Source: Pectobacterium sp. CFBP8739 (lineage in GTDB: Bacteria > Pseudomonadota > Gammaproteobacteria > Enterobacterales > Enterobacteriaceae). From it: DNA of 64,000 nucleotides. The notes beneath the pieces were generated by a model. It ran no database searches and was not told the origin of the DNA. It saw nothing but the letters and a program-made list of their open reading frames with translations. Positions 9,155 through 17,796 of the stretch are shown here, piece by piece (positions within the stretch are counted from its first letter, which is position 1; every line of letters starts with the position of its first letter). The position numbers and the translations under genes were made by a program. The DNA lies in the NCBI RefSeq assembly GCF_013449375.1, contig NZ_JACDRR010000029.1, forward strand, positions 26,325 through 90,324. Direction: 5' to 3'.

Positions 9155-10312
9155 CTAGCGGGAAGAGAGTTGCTCTAAGCTCTGCTTCGCCATCTGATAC
9201 AAATAGTGTGCAGTCGGGAACAGTGCGCGATCGTCAACGCGGAATTTCGGGTGGTGCAGCGCATATGGCCCGCCGGAGCCGACCATCATGAACGTACCCG
9301 GCAGTTTCTGCTGATAGAACGCAAAATCTTCACCAATCGGGCTAGCTTCCACGCGACGTGCTTCAAACCCTTCGTCACTTGCCACATTCAGCGCAAACTC
9401 AACCCACTCCGGCGTGTTGATCACCGATGGCGGCCCTGCATGCCACAGGAACTCGATTTCCGCGCCAAAGGTGCTGGCAATACCCGCCACGATCTGGCGG
9501 AAACGCTGTTCAATCAAATCACGCGCATCCTGATTGAACGTTCTGACCGTACCTTCAACGTAGGCAGTATCAGGGATAACGTTCCAGGTGCTGCCGCTAT
9601 GAACCTGAGTAATCGACACCACCGCGTTGTTGTCAGAAGACACCGTACGGCTGATGATGGTCTGTACGGCAGAAATCAACTGACCCAGAATGATAATCGG
9701 ATCGTTGCCTTCATGTGGCTTCGCGGCATGACAGCCTTTCGCCGCAATCTTGATCTCAAAGCGGTCAACACCCGCCGTCAACGCGCCATCTTTCCCGCCG
9801 ATCACGCCAACAGGCAGCGTCGGATCGTTGTGGATACCGAAAATCGCTACCGCATTGTCCAACGCACCAACCGCAATGACTTCCGGCGCGCCCAGCCCGG
9901 TTTCTTCGGCAGCCTGGAATAAAATTCGCACCGTGCCTTTCAGCTCCGGCTCGATTTTCTTCAGCAGAATCGCCGCGCCCAGCGCAGCGGAAGAGTGAAA
10001 ATCATGACCGCAGGCGTGCATCACCCCTTTATTGAGCGACGTGAATTCTACGCCAGACTCTTCTTCAATCGGCAGGGCGTCGATGTCCGAACGGACCACG
10101 ACCAGCGGGCCATCCTGAAGGCCGCCCACTTCGGCAACCAAACCCGTTTTCAGCGGCAGATCGAGGATGCGAATCCCCTCTTTTTCCAATACCGCACGAA
10201 TCTTCTTCGTGGTTTCAAACTCCTGATTCGACAGTTCAGGGTTGCGGTGTAAGTCGTGGCGAAACGCCTGAATAAACTGAGCCAGAGGCTCGTGCTGAGG
10301 TGCTGTTCTCAT
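9155..10312 (-). CDS. M20 family N-acyl amino acid deacetylase (YxeP/SndB-like)
   Basis: This is a metal-dependent amidohydrolase of about 385 residues. Metal ligands are visible in MHACGHDFHSS (about residues 99-109), the catalytic EE in QAAEETG, and the late HHP. Segments such as RSDIDALPIEEE, VSITQVHSGSTWNVIPD and EGTVRTF closely resemble B. subtilis YxeP, the deacetylase of the S-(2-succino)cysteine pathway. ATG 10312 is chosen because a GGAG lies 9 nt upstream; a GTG at 10327 would add 5 residues. It is the last gene of a six-gene operon with an acetyltransferase, a lyase and an ABC importer, so a role in deacetylating N-acetylcysteine is inferred. Confidence 0.88.
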   Translation of the reverse strand: MRTAPQHEPLAQFIQAFRHDLHRNPELSNQEFETTKKIRAVLEKEGIRILDLPLKTGLVAEVGGLQDGPLVVVRSDIDALPIEEESGVEFTSLNKGVMHACGHDFHSSAALGAAILLKKIEPELKGTVRILFQAAEETGLGAPEVIAVGALDNAVAIFGIHNDPTLPVGVIGGKDGALTAGVDRFEIKIAAKGCHAAKPHEGNDPIIILGQLISAVQTIISRTVSSDNNAVVSITQVHSGSTWNVIPDTAYVEGTVRTFNQDARDLIEQRFRQIVAGIASTFGAEIEFLWHAGPPSVINTPEWVEFALNVASDEGFEARRVEASPIGEDFAFYQQKLPGTFMMVGSGGPYALHHPKFRVDDRALFPTAHYLYQMAKQSLEQLSSR

Positions 10313-10389
10313 TAATACTTGCTCCACATTATCGTGCCCTGCCTGACAGGGCGGCCTTGTTCAGGCGTGCAGGTGTGTCTACGTATACG

Positions 10390-11151
10390 TTAAATATCGT
10401 ACTCAAGCGGCTCAGGCAGCTTGGTCAACTGACGCAAGAAACGCTGGGTCTGCGGGTTGTCCGAGAAGCTAATGACTTGCTCCGCCGGACCTTCTTCAAC
10501 GATGTGCCCGTCCGCCATGAAGATCACACGGTCAGCCACTTCTTTCGCAAACTGCATTTCATGGGTAACGATCACCATCGTGGTGTCGTTCTTCGCCAGC
10601 TTCTGAATAACCTGAAGCACTTCGTGTACCCTTTCCGGGTCCAGCGCCGAGGTCGGTTCATCAAACAAAATCGCCTTAGGATCGACTGCCAGCGCACGCG
10701 CAATACTCACGCGCTGCTGCTGCCCGCCGGATAACGTCACCGGATACTGCGCCGCCTGCGGCAGCAGACCGACTTGTTCCAGCAAAGCCAGACCGATTTC
10801 ATCCGCCTGCTTCTTCGGCATTTTTTTCACAACAATCAGCGCTTCCGTCACATTCTCCAGCGCCGTCTTGTTCTTAAACAGGTTATAGCTCTGGAACACC
10901 ATCGCCGTCTGGCGACGCAGCGCGTAGGCTTCTTTAGAAGAGTAACGACGCGTATCCAGCGTTTGGTCGCCAATGTGAATGGTGCCCGATTCTGGGGTTT
11001 CCAGCAGGTTCAGACAACGCAGCAGCGTGGATTTACCCGACCCGGATGGGCCGATAATCGCCACGACTTCGCCTTTCGCGATATCCAGACTAATGTTGTC
11101 CAATACCACCTGATCGCCAAAGCGTTTAGAAAGATTCTTTACACTGATCAT
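10390..11151 (-). CDS. Amino-acid ABC transporter ATP-binding protein
   Basis: This 253-residue polar amino acid-type ATPase has Walker A GPSGSGKST (about 34-42), Q-loop QSYNLF, signature LSGGQQQRVSIARAL (about 141-155), Walker B AILFDEP and the H-loop VTHEM. It energises the permease gene just upstream (9-bp gap). The closest functional analogues are cystine or sulphur-compound importers such as TcyN and YxeO. The substrate is inferred from the operon, not from the ATPase itself. Confidence 0.92.
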   Translation of the reverse strand: MISVKNLSKRFGDQVVLDNISLDIAKGEVVAIIGPSGSGKSTLLRCLNLLETPESGTIHIGDQTLDTRRYSSKEAYALRRQTAMVFQSYNLFKNKTALENVTEALIVVKKMPKKQADEIGLALLEQVGLLPQAAQYPVTLSGGQQQRVSIARALAVDPKAILFDEPTSALDPERVHEVLQVIQKLAKNDTTMVIVTHEMQFAKEVADRVIFMADGHIVEEGPAEQVISFSDNPQTQRFLRQLTKLPEPLEYDI

Positions 11152-11160
11152 GTCAGCCCC

Positions 11161-11844
11161 TTATCGCTGTAGCGAGTGATTCAGTTTCTTCTCCAGCTGC
11201 TTTTGCAGCCAGGAATAAACCATGATCACCAACCAGTAAATCAGACCCACAACCAGGAAGGTCTCAAAGAAACGCAGAGATTCGGCGGCAATCATTTTGC
11301 CTTCCGCGAACAGTTCGGAGACACCCAACGCAAAAGCCACCGAAGTATCTTTAATCAGAGAAATGAAGGTGTTCCCCGTCGCGGGTAGCGCATTCAGCAT
11401 GGCCTGAGGCAACACGATGCGGCGATAGACCTGTGCTTTACTCATGCCAATGGATAGACCCGCTTCCGTCTGACCGAAATCCACCGAGGCCAAGCCCGCA
11501 CGGAAAATTTCTGCCATATAGGCGGACGTTTTCAGGCTAAAGCCGATAATCGCCGCCGTCATCGCATCCAGATTGGATAAGCCGGGGAACAGCTGCGGCA
11601 GGCCAAAGTAGATGATAAACAGTTGAACCAACGATGGAATGCCGCGGAACAGCGAGATATACAGTTCGACGATTTTTACTACCACGACGACCTTGCTTTC
11701 ACGGACTAACGCCAGGATAAGGCCGAGAACCATAGCAAAAAACATCGAAACCACGGCAAGAAACAACGTGGTCGGCAAATACATTAATACCTGGGGAAAG
11801 ACCTTTAACAGGTAAGCAAGATCGATATTCATGAGTAATACCAT
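11161..11844 (-). CDS. Amino-acid ABC transporter permease
   Basis: This HisM/YxeN-type permease of about 227 residues has some five membrane segments. The EAA-type loop is LSIGMSKAQVYRRIVLPQAM (about residues 125-144). Start choice is uncertain: GTG 11856, ATG 11844 and ATG 11832 are all in frame. ATG 11844 has a GGTGGAAG purine tract 7 nt upstream, and the GTG lies inside a perfect hairpin. It is co-transcribed with the binding-protein gene upstream and the ATPase gene downstream. Confidence 0.9.
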   Translation of the reverse strand: MVLLMNIDLAYLLKVFPQVLMYLPTTLFLAVVSMFFAMVLGLILALVRESKVVVVVKIVELYISLFRGIPSLVQLFIIYFGLPQLFPGLSNLDAMTAAIIGFSLKTSAYMAEIFRAGLASVDFGQTEAGLSIGMSKAQVYRRIVLPQAMLNALPATGNTFISLIKDTSVAFALGVSELFAEGKMIAAESLRFFETFLVVGLIYWLVIMVYSWLQKQLEKKLNHSLQR

Positions 11845-11850
11845 TAATGC

Positions 11851-11878
11851 TTCCACCGGCCATGTTGCGCCGGTGGAA
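11851..11878 (-). repeat. Perfect 10-bp hairpin before the permease start
   Basis: Arms TTCCACCGGC (11851-11860) and GCCGGTGGAA (11869-11878) are perfectly complementary around an 8-nt loop. On the transcript the stem ends 6 nt before the ATG at 11844 and includes its likely ribosome binding site. There is no T-run, so it is not a standard terminator. It may protect binding-protein mRNA and lower permease synthesis. Confidence 0.75.
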
Positions 11879-11973
11879 CAGGGTTATGACTAGGCTATAT
11901 AACGAATCATCTGGCTACCGACATCACGAATCATCAATCTACGTAACGACTCGGCCAGAATGATGGCGTGAGG

Positions 11974-12765
11974 TTATTTAGCCGGTGATACCGTAATGTC
12001 TTCACCAAAATATTTTTCGGAGATCGCTTTCAGGCGTCCATCTGCACGCATTTTCGTTAACTCTGCATCGAACTGCTTACGCAACGCATCGCCTTTCTCG
12101 TCCTTATGGAACGGGAAGCTCACTTCTTCAATCACCAGCGGTTCACCAACCAGTTTGAACGGCAGGTTACGCTTATTGATTTCCGCCAGCAGAATAGGAC
12201 GTGAATTCACGTAGCCTTCAACGCGCTTAGACAGCGCATCGTTCATCGCGCCATCGCGTGTTTCATAGGTGCGAATATTCACGCTGCCGTCGGCAAACGC
12301 TTTTTTCAGGTTGTTGACATGGTTGGAACCCAGAACCCCAGCAACCGTCTTCCCTTTCAGGTCAGCCAGTGTATTAATGTCCGCGTTGTCTTTGTGCGTC
12401 ACAATCTGGCTGCCGTAGAAGCTGTAAGGCTGGGCAAAATTGTATTTTTCCTGACGCGCAGGCGTAATTGCCACCACATTCGCCACGGTATCCAGTTTTT
12501 TCGCTTCCAACTGCCCCATCAGGCCGCTGAAATCGGCGGTAACCCACTCAACTTTGTAGTTCAGATCTTTCGCAATGGCTTCCGTCACTTCAACGTCAAA
12601 GCCGACCAGCTTGTTATCTTGCTTGAAGCCGCTTGGATAGCTTTGGCCGGTTGAACCCACTTTCAGGACTTTTTCCTGCTCGGCGCTGCTTTTCCCAGAA
12701 TCACAGCCGGCTACAAGAAAGGCGGTCGTCAGCGCCAGAACAGACAACGTTACTTTTTTCATCAT
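11974..12765 (-). CDS. Amino-acid ABC transporter substrate-binding lipoprotein
   Basis: This 263-residue family 3 solute-binding protein has a lipoprotein signal peptide with lipobox LVAGC (Cys about residue 21). The body contains the family motifs GFDVEVTEAIAKDLNYKVEWV and the C-terminal KMRADGRLKAISEKYFGEDI. It should capture the substrate in the periplasm, tethered to a membrane. Its start overlaps the acetyltransferase stop by 4 bp. Analogues are YxeM, TcyJ and cystine-binding FliY-like proteins; the ligand is inferred to be a succinated or otherwise modified cysteine. Confidence 0.9.
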   Translation of the reverse strand: MMKKVTLSVLALTTAFLVAGCDSGKSSAEQEKVLKVGSTGQSYPSGFKQDNKLVGFDVEVTEAIAKDLNYKVEWVTADFSGLMGQLEAKKLDTVANVVAITPARQEKYNFAQPYSFYGSQIVTHKDNADINTLADLKGKTVAGVLGSNHVNNLKKAFADGSVNIRTYETRDGAMNDALSKRVEGYVNSRPILLAEINKRNLPFKLVGEPLVIEEVSFPFHKDEKGDALRKQFDAELTKMRADGRLKAISEKYFGEDITVSPAK

Positions 12766-13304
12766 TTTACTGCCTCTCTTTTTGAGTTTTTATCTTTCCA
12801 CTGGTCATACAATTGGTTATCAAGGATTTTTTCCATCCAGATTGTCAGGTGTCCTTTCCCCAGATTCGTCTGCCCGACTTCCCTGAAACCATAATTTCTG
12901 TACATCTCAATCAGCCACGGGTGGTTTTGTGCCGTGCCAAGCGACACCGCAGGCGCTTTAAGCTGGTTAATCAGAATTTCTTCTTCCAACCAGCCCATCA
13001 TTTGCTTACCCAACCCCTGTTTTTTATAGCCAGGGTGCGTGGCAAACCAGCCCAGATGAGGTAAACCGAACGGGCCTGGCTCCGGCCCCCACGGATAGCG
13101 GATGGTAAATGACGACACCATCTCTCCATCTTTCTCCATCACATAAACGCCGTGTGAGGCAATATGCGTGCGCACCATGTCGATATCCGCATGAGCAGCA
13201 GAGAAGTTGATACCTAACTGACGAATCGGCTCAAACGCCGCCAGCGCCAGCGCCAAAAAAGTTTCATCATCCGCAAGCGTAGCCTGACGAAATACGATAC
13301 TCAT
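12762..13304 (-). CDS. GNAT N-acetyltransferase (SnaB/YxeL-like)
   Basis: This 180-residue GNAT protein carries an acetyl-CoA-binding motif A, HPGYKKQGLGKQMMGWLEEE (about residues 101-120), and the late MYRNYGFREVG. The N-terminal stretch AAFEPIRQLGINF resembles B. subtilis YxeL/SnaB, which N-acetylates S-(2-succino)cysteine. It lies 9 bp after the lyase gene and overlaps the binding-protein gene, consistent with acetylation of the imported amino acid before cleavage. Substrate is inferred from context. Confidence 0.85.
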   Translation of the reverse strand: MSIVFRQATLADDETFLALALAAFEPIRQLGINFSAAHADIDMVRTHIASHGVYVMEKDGEMVSSFTIRYPWGPEPGPFGLPHLGWFATHPGYKKQGLGKQMMGWLEEEILINQLKAPAVSLGTAQNHPWLIEMYRNYGFREVGQTNLGKGHLTIWMEKILDNQLYDQWKDKNSKREAVK

Positions 13305-13313
13305 AGTGTCACC

Positions 13314-14678
13314 TTATGCTGGCAGCAGGCCGGAGTTGTCCGCATAACGAATCACGTCATCAACCTTCTGCGGCGCACTACCAACGTAGTTAGCCGGATT
13401 CAGCCATTCGTCCAGATCGGCAGCAGTCACCTGCTCGGAAAGCACCGGATGGGTCAATAGCACCGATTTAAACGATTGATTCTGCTCGAATGCCTGCATA
13501 GAGCATTCGTAAACCAGATGGTGAGCGGTCTGCTTGCCGAGACGTTTACCAATCTCAAACATCACTTTTTCAGACAGCAGCAGGCCATTTTGCAGATCGA
13601 GGTTCGCCAGCATTTGCTTCTCATTGACGGACATCCCACGCAGGATGCCAAGCGCGTTCTGAAGCTGAGCGGACAGATAGATATTGATTTCCGGCAGCGC
13701 GATCCACTCCGCACGCCAGCTCATCGCATCACGCTCGTGCTCAACTTTCATGGATTCATGAATCAGCGCGGCGCTCTTGAACAGCGGTGCCGTCAGGCTC
13801 GCCAGCCCTTCCAGTGCGGCAGGGTTACGTTTATGCGGCATGGTGGTAGAACCGATTTTCCCTTCGGAGAACGGCTCTTCGATTTCGTTAATCTCGGTGC
13901 GCATCAGGTTGTACAGCTCGTTGCCGATTTTACCCAGCGTACCGCTGATCAGCACCGCAACAGAGGCGTATTCGGAGAAACGATCGCGGGCAGACTGCCA
14001 GCCGATATTCGGCGTATTCAGCCCCAGTTTATCCAGCGTCAGACGCTCGATTTCCGGCCCTTGTTCGCCAAAAGAAGCATAGGTACAGATAGCACCGTTG
14101 ATATTGCCGACGAGAACACGTTGCTTGATTTCAGTCAGACGTTCGAGATGACGGATAAATTCATCCAGCCAGACGGCCAGTTTGAAGCCAAACGTGGTGG
14201 GAAGCGCCTGCATACCGTGGGTACGACCCGCCATCAGCGTGTGTTGATATTTCTTCGCCAGACGCTTCAGTTCAACGGCCAGCAGTTGTGTATCTCTTAC
14301 AACAATATCAAAAGATTGTTTCAGCTGTAACACTGTCGCGGTATCAACGATGTCCTGTGTGGTAACACCATAGTGAATAAATTCACCCGCCGCGCCGCAC
14401 TGTTTCTGAATCGCGGCAATCGTCGGCATCAGAGAGTGCTTCATGCGTGCCGCATCTTTTGCAATCTCTTCAACGTTAAGCGCGCTTGCGTCAGCGTTTT
14501 CTGCAATGGTTTTTGCCGCATCCAGCGGAATGACACCCAGTTCACCCTCGGCAAGCGCCAGGGCAACTTCGACTTCGACCTGTTTAGTCAGGCGATTATG
14601 CTCGGACCAGACGCCGCGCATTTCAGGCGTGCCAAAATTATTCCCTATAAGAAGAAAATCAATAAGATGTGATGCCAT
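13314..14678 (-). CDS. Fumarase/adenylosuccinate lyase-superfamily lyase, probable S-(2-succino) lyase
   Basis: This 454-residue lyase resembles adenylosuccinate lyase. All three active-site regions are present: HYGVTTQD (about 102-109), GRTHGMQALPTT (about 151-162) and the signature GSTTMPHKRNP (about 276-286). The superfamily releases fumarate by beta-elimination. It is unlikely to be the housekeeping PurB, because its operon carries a GNAT, a cysteine-type ABC importer and an M20 deacetylase rather than purine genes. An S-(2-succino) lyase splitting an N-acetylated succinocysteine into fumarate and N-acetylcysteine fits best; I recall such an enzyme being described in Dickeya. It is the first gene of the operon. 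Confidence 0.8.
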   Translation of the reverse strand: MASHLIDFLLIGNNFGTPEMRGVWSEHNRLTKQVEVEVALALAEGELGVIPLDAAKTIAENADASALNVEEIAKDAARMKHSLMPTIAAIQKQCGAAGEFIHYGVTTQDIVDTATVLQLKQSFDIVVRDTQLLAVELKRLAKKYQHTLMAGRTHGMQALPTTFGFKLAVWLDEFIRHLERLTEIKQRVLVGNINGAICTYASFGEQGPEIERLTLDKLGLNTPNIGWQSARDRFSEYASVAVLISGTLGKIGNELYNLMRTEINEIEEPFSEGKIGSTTMPHKRNPAALEGLASLTAPLFKSAALIHESMKVEHERDAMSWRAEWIALPEINIYLSAQLQNALGILRGMSVNEKQMLANLDLQNGLLLSEKVMFEIGKRLGKQTAHHLVYECSMQAFEQNQSFKSVLLTHPVLSEQVTAADLDEWLNPANYVGSAPQKVDDVIRYADNSGLLPA

Positions 14679-14926
14679 AATTAACTCGTTAGTGTTGGAT
14701 TTATCAGGCGGGGATTTATGTCGTCTTTTTAATTTTTAAAAATATAACATGCGGAAATTATGTGCTTTATACCTTTGGGATCTATCTTAGATCAAAAAGT
14801 TTGATTGCAAACTATGCATGTAGAAATGTTCGCTAACACTCTCTCCCAAGCGGAAAAGCCCGTTTGTCACTTTACTCTTCCTACAATAAAACTTCTTATC
14901 CGTATGACTGCTGACGAAGGATTATC

Positions 14927-16234
14927 ATGCTTTCCCACACGACATTACGCATGCCCCGTACCCTATTGATTACCATGATCATTATTTCTTCATTCTCTAC
15001 TCAGGCACAGGCTCAGGACCGCTACCAGTTGGAAAAGGTGGTTGAAGTCAGCCGTCATGGCGTACGTCCTCCAACAGAATCCAACACGACGACGCTGGAG
15101 TCCGGCACGGCACGAGAGTGGCCACAGTGGGTCACGCGCGACGGTGAATTAACCGGACACGGCTATGCTGCCACTGTGCTAAAAGGCCACTATGAAGGCG
15201 AATATTATCGTCAACAGCATCTATTCGCTTCAGGTTGTCCCACAGAACAACAGATTTATGTGCTCGCCAGCCCGTTACAACGCACCCGTGCGACCGCACA
15301 GGCCTATGTGGATGGCATGTTTCCCGGCTGTGGCGTGGCGACACATGCCGTTGAGGATGAAAAACAGGACCCACTGTTCCACGGGGATAAAATGGGGATT
15401 GGCACGCTTGACCCTGAACGGGCCAAGGCCGAGGTACTGAAAGCGATGGGAGGCGATCTCAATACCGCCTATCAACATCTTCAGCCCAGCGTAGAGCAGT
15501 TGAAGCAGATCGTATGTAAAGCGGATAAACCGTGCCCGGTGTTTGATAAACCGTGGGCGATAAAACAGGATAAAGATGGTTCGATTTCTATCAGCGGTCT
15601 GAATACGCTGGCAAATATGAGCGAGGTTTTCCTGCTGGAGTACAGCGAGAATCTGCCGCAGGCGCAGGTCGCGTTTGGTCACGTCAGCAACACGCAGGAT
15701 CTCACTCCGTTGATGGCTCCGATGACGGCTAAATACGATTTTACCAATGACGTTCCCTATATCGCACAGCGTGGCGGTTCGCTATTTATGCAGCAAATCG
15801 CACAGGCTCTGGCACAGGGAACGCAGGAAGAGCAAGACACCACACAAGGGGAGCCGCCAGCAGCCCCTTACTTACTGTATGTCGCCCATGACACCAACAT
15901 CGCCTACCTACGCACGATGTTGCAGTTCCATTGGCAATTACCCGGCGATACCGCCGATAACATTCCCCCCGCAGGTAGCTTGGTATTCGAACGCTGGCGT
16001 GACACCACCACGCAACAGCGCTTTTTGCGCATCTATTTCCAGACACAATCGCTGGATCAGATCCGTTCTCTGACGCCGCTGAGCGGCCAGCAAACGCTAC
16101 TGAGAGAAGAATTGACCTCTCAGGGCTGCCAGCAGACGGAGAAAGGTACACTATGTCCTTTCGATACCGCTTTGAAATCCATGCGAAAAAGTATCGATAG
16201 CAGCGCACTGGCACCTGTGCATTACGCGCGGTAA
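14927..16234 (+). CDS. Periplasmic histidine acid phosphatase (AppA/Agp-like)
   Basis: This 435-residue histidine-type phosphatase has a cleavable signal peptide ending near STQAQAQ (about residue 29). The catalytic RHGVRPP (about 43-49) and the proton-donor HDTN (about 322-325) identify the branch-2 histidine phosphatase family. That family includes E. coli AppA (phytase/acid phosphatase, 432 residues) and Agp (glucose-1-phosphatase). Several paired cysteines suggest disulphides formed in the periplasm. Substrate preference cannot be decided by eye. It stands alone, with a terminator downstream. Confidence 0.9.
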   Translation: MLSHTTLRMPRTLLITMIIISSFSTQAQAQDRYQLEKVVEVSRHGVRPPTESNTTTLESGTAREWPQWVTRDGELTGHGYAATVLKGHYEGEYYRQQHLFASGCPTEQQIYVLASPLQRTRATAQAYVDGMFPGCGVATHAVEDEKQDPLFHGDKMGIGTLDPERAKAEVLKAMGGDLNTAYQHLQPSVEQLKQIVCKADKPCPVFDKPWAIKQDKDGSISISGLNTLANMSEVFLLEYSENLPQAQVAFGHVSNTQDLTPLMAPMTAKYDFTNDVPYIAQRGGSLFMQQIAQALAQGTQEEQDTTQGEPPAAPYLLYVAHDTNIAYLRTMLQFHWQLPGDTADNIPPAGSLVFERWRDTTTQQRFLRIYFQTQSLDQIRSLTPLSGQQTLLREELTSQGCQQTEKGTLCPFDTALKSMRKSIDSSALAPVHYAR

Positions 16235-16262
16235 CGCACGATATCGCAGGGAACCACAACGT

Positions 16263-16294
16263 CTTGTCGGGTTAACGAACCCGACAAGATTTTC
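16263..16294 (+). terminator. Terminator after the phosphatase gene
   Basis: An 11-bp stem CTTGTCGGGTT/AACCCGACAAG with loop AACG is followed by ATTTTC, about 29 bp after the stop codon. Confidence 0.8.
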
Positions 16295-16316
16295 GCAAGA
16301 AGACAAATCGCAGACG

Positions 16317-16350
16317 AAAAAAAAGCACATCTTCCGATGTGCTTTTTTTT
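16317..16350 (-). terminator. Terminator of the tRNA operon
   Basis: The stem AGCACATC/GATGTGCT is flanked by long A and T runs on either side, so it can end transcription in both directions. On the minus strand it directly follows tRNA-Pro. Confidence 0.85.
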
Positions 16351-16355
16351 GTAAT

Positions 16356-16432
16356 TGGTCGGCGAGAGAGGATTCGAACCTCCGACCCACTGGTCCCAAA
16401 CCAGTTGCGCTACCAAGCTGCGCTACTCGCCG
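16356..16432 (-). tRNA. proM: tRNA-Pro (TGG)
   Basis: A 77-nt cloverleaf with encoded CCA; the anticodon arm CTGGT-TTGGGAC-CAG gives anticodon TGG. Sequence and position as last gene of the operon match E. coli proM. Confidence 0.97.
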
Positions 16433-16474
16433 AATATACTGCTTTTTCGAACATCACTGATGTTCTCGTTTGTG

Positions 16475-16561
16475 TGGTGCGAAGAGAGGGACTTGAACCC
16501 TCACGTCCGTAAGAACACTAACACCTGAAGCTAGCGCGTCTACCAATTCCGCCACCTTCGC
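16475..16561 (-). tRNA. leuT: tRNA-Leu (CAG)
   Basis: An 87-nt class II tRNA with a long variable arm and encoded CCA; anticodon CAG in the loop CTTCAGG. It corresponds to E. coli leuT. Confidence 0.97.
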
Positions 16562-16603
16562 ATAACTCACAAACTGTCAATCAAGAACTATATCTGCAAA
16601 ATC

Positions 16604-16680
16604 TGGGGTGGCTAATGGGACTCGAACCCACGACAACTGGAATCACAATCCAGGGCTCTACCAACTGAGCTATAGCCACC
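16604..16680 (-). tRNA. hisR: tRNA-His (GTG)
   Basis: Anticodon GTG in TTGTGAT, encoded CCA, and the extra 5' G typical of tRNA-His (base 16680). It corresponds to E. coli hisR. Confidence 0.97.
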
Positions 16681-16800
16681 ATCACCACACTTTACATCAA
16701 CTACTTATTACGCGGTACTTCCTTTTTACGGGATACTTTCTTTGTTAAGAAAAGTGTACCACCGCAGCTCTTGCACACAACATACTTCATAAAAATATAA

Positions 16801-16877
<77 letters not shown>

Positions 16878-16891
16878 TTAGCGCCGTTGCG

Positions 16892-16927
16892 GGGCGGGAT
16901 ATTACGGGCTTAGCGACTGGCTGTCTA
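16892..16927 (-). promoter_or_regulatory. Stable-RNA promoter of argX-hisR-leuT-proM
   Basis: On the minus strand, -35 TAGACA (16922-16927), a 17-bp spacer and -10 TAATAT (16899-16904) are followed by a GC-rich discriminator CCCGCCCC. That discriminator is typical of stringently controlled tRNA promoters. The predicted start is about 15 nt before tRNA-Arg. Confidence 0.8.
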
Positions 16928-17046
16928 GTGCTTTTTTATCGAAATGATGCGTTTGGTTATGATTTACTCATTCCAAGCTAAATAACAGACAGTTATGCCC
17001 TTCCCGCCCCTGAATGCGACGATTTACTCGCTGTGACAGATAAAAA

Positions 17047-17796
17047 CTACAACCGCCTGCTGTAGTGATAAGCAACATACTTCAACAGCTTAAACTGCCG
17101 AAAAATACGGCTCGGCTGGGACAGCAAGCGATACAGCCACTCCAACCCTAAGTTTTGCCACACTAACGGAGCACGCTTGACATGCCCGGTAAAGACGTCA
17201 TACGTTCCGCCCACGCCCATATACAAGGCGTCAGGATAGTGGTGGCGACAATCGCGCATCAGAATTTCCTGTCGTGGCGACCCCATCGCGACGGTAACAA
17301 TCTGCGCACCGCTGGCGCGAATGCGCTCAAACAACGCATCGCGCTGCTCTGGCGCAAAATAGCCATCCTGACTGCCGACAATATTCACGTTCCACTGCGC
17401 CCGCAGCTTCACTTCCGTTTGTGCCAGCACATCAGGTTTGCCGCCCACCAGAAAAACCGGCGTTCCCTCCTTGCCCGCTCGTGCCATTAGCGCTTCCCAC
17501 AGATCAGCGCCTGCAATCCGCGTGACATCAGCCTGCGGGTACTTGCGCCGAATCGAACGCACAATGCTAATACCGTCCGCATACTTATACTCTGCACGAT
17601 CGAGCAGCGTACGCAGCGCCACATCTTTCTCTGCCGTCAGCACTTTCTCAGCGTTAATCGCGACGAGCGTGCCCGTTTGAACCCGTTCTCCTGCAAACAG
17701 GTAATCAACAAACTGCGCCATATTACGAAAACCGTGAATGGGCAAACCACGAATGGTATACAGAGGAATGCTCTCTGTGGCTTTTAACGCTGTCAT
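17047..17796 (-). CDS. wecG: UDP-ManNAcA transferase, ECA lipid II synthase (GT26)
   Basis: WecG adds N-acetylmannosaminuronic acid to undecaprenyl-PP-GlcNAc, making ECA lipid II at the inner face of the membrane. It is 249 residues with the GT26 motifs [15 protein letters not shown] (about 169-183) and [17 protein letters not shown] (about 193-209). It is the last gene of the ECA operon and overlaps the wzyE stop by 4 bp. Confidence 0.95.
   Translation of the reverse strand: MTALKATESIPLYTIRGLPIHGFRNMAQFVDYLFAGERVQTGTLVAINAEKVLTAEKDVALRTLLDRAEYKYADGISIVRSIRRKYPQADVTRIAGADLWEALMARAGKEGTPVFLVGGKPDVLAQTEVKLRAQWNVNIVGSQDGYFAPEQRDALFERIRASGAQIVTVAMGSPRQEILMRDCRHHYPDALYMGVGGTYDVFTGHVKRAPLVWQNLGLEWLYRLLSQPSRIFRQFKLLKYVAYHYSRRL

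Noticed and set aside
9206..9922. 238-residue plus-strand ORF
   Set aside because: It is antisense to the M20 deacetylase, which has clear metal-binding motifs; its own composition is shadow-like.
13476..14330. 284-residue plus-strand ORF
   Set aside because: It is antisense to the lyase gene, and the fumarase-superfamily signature is on the other strand.
16222..16416. Short minus-strand ORF over the tRNA-Pro region
   Set aside because: It overlaps tRNA-Pro and its terminator; part of its peptide is simply translated tRNA sequence.
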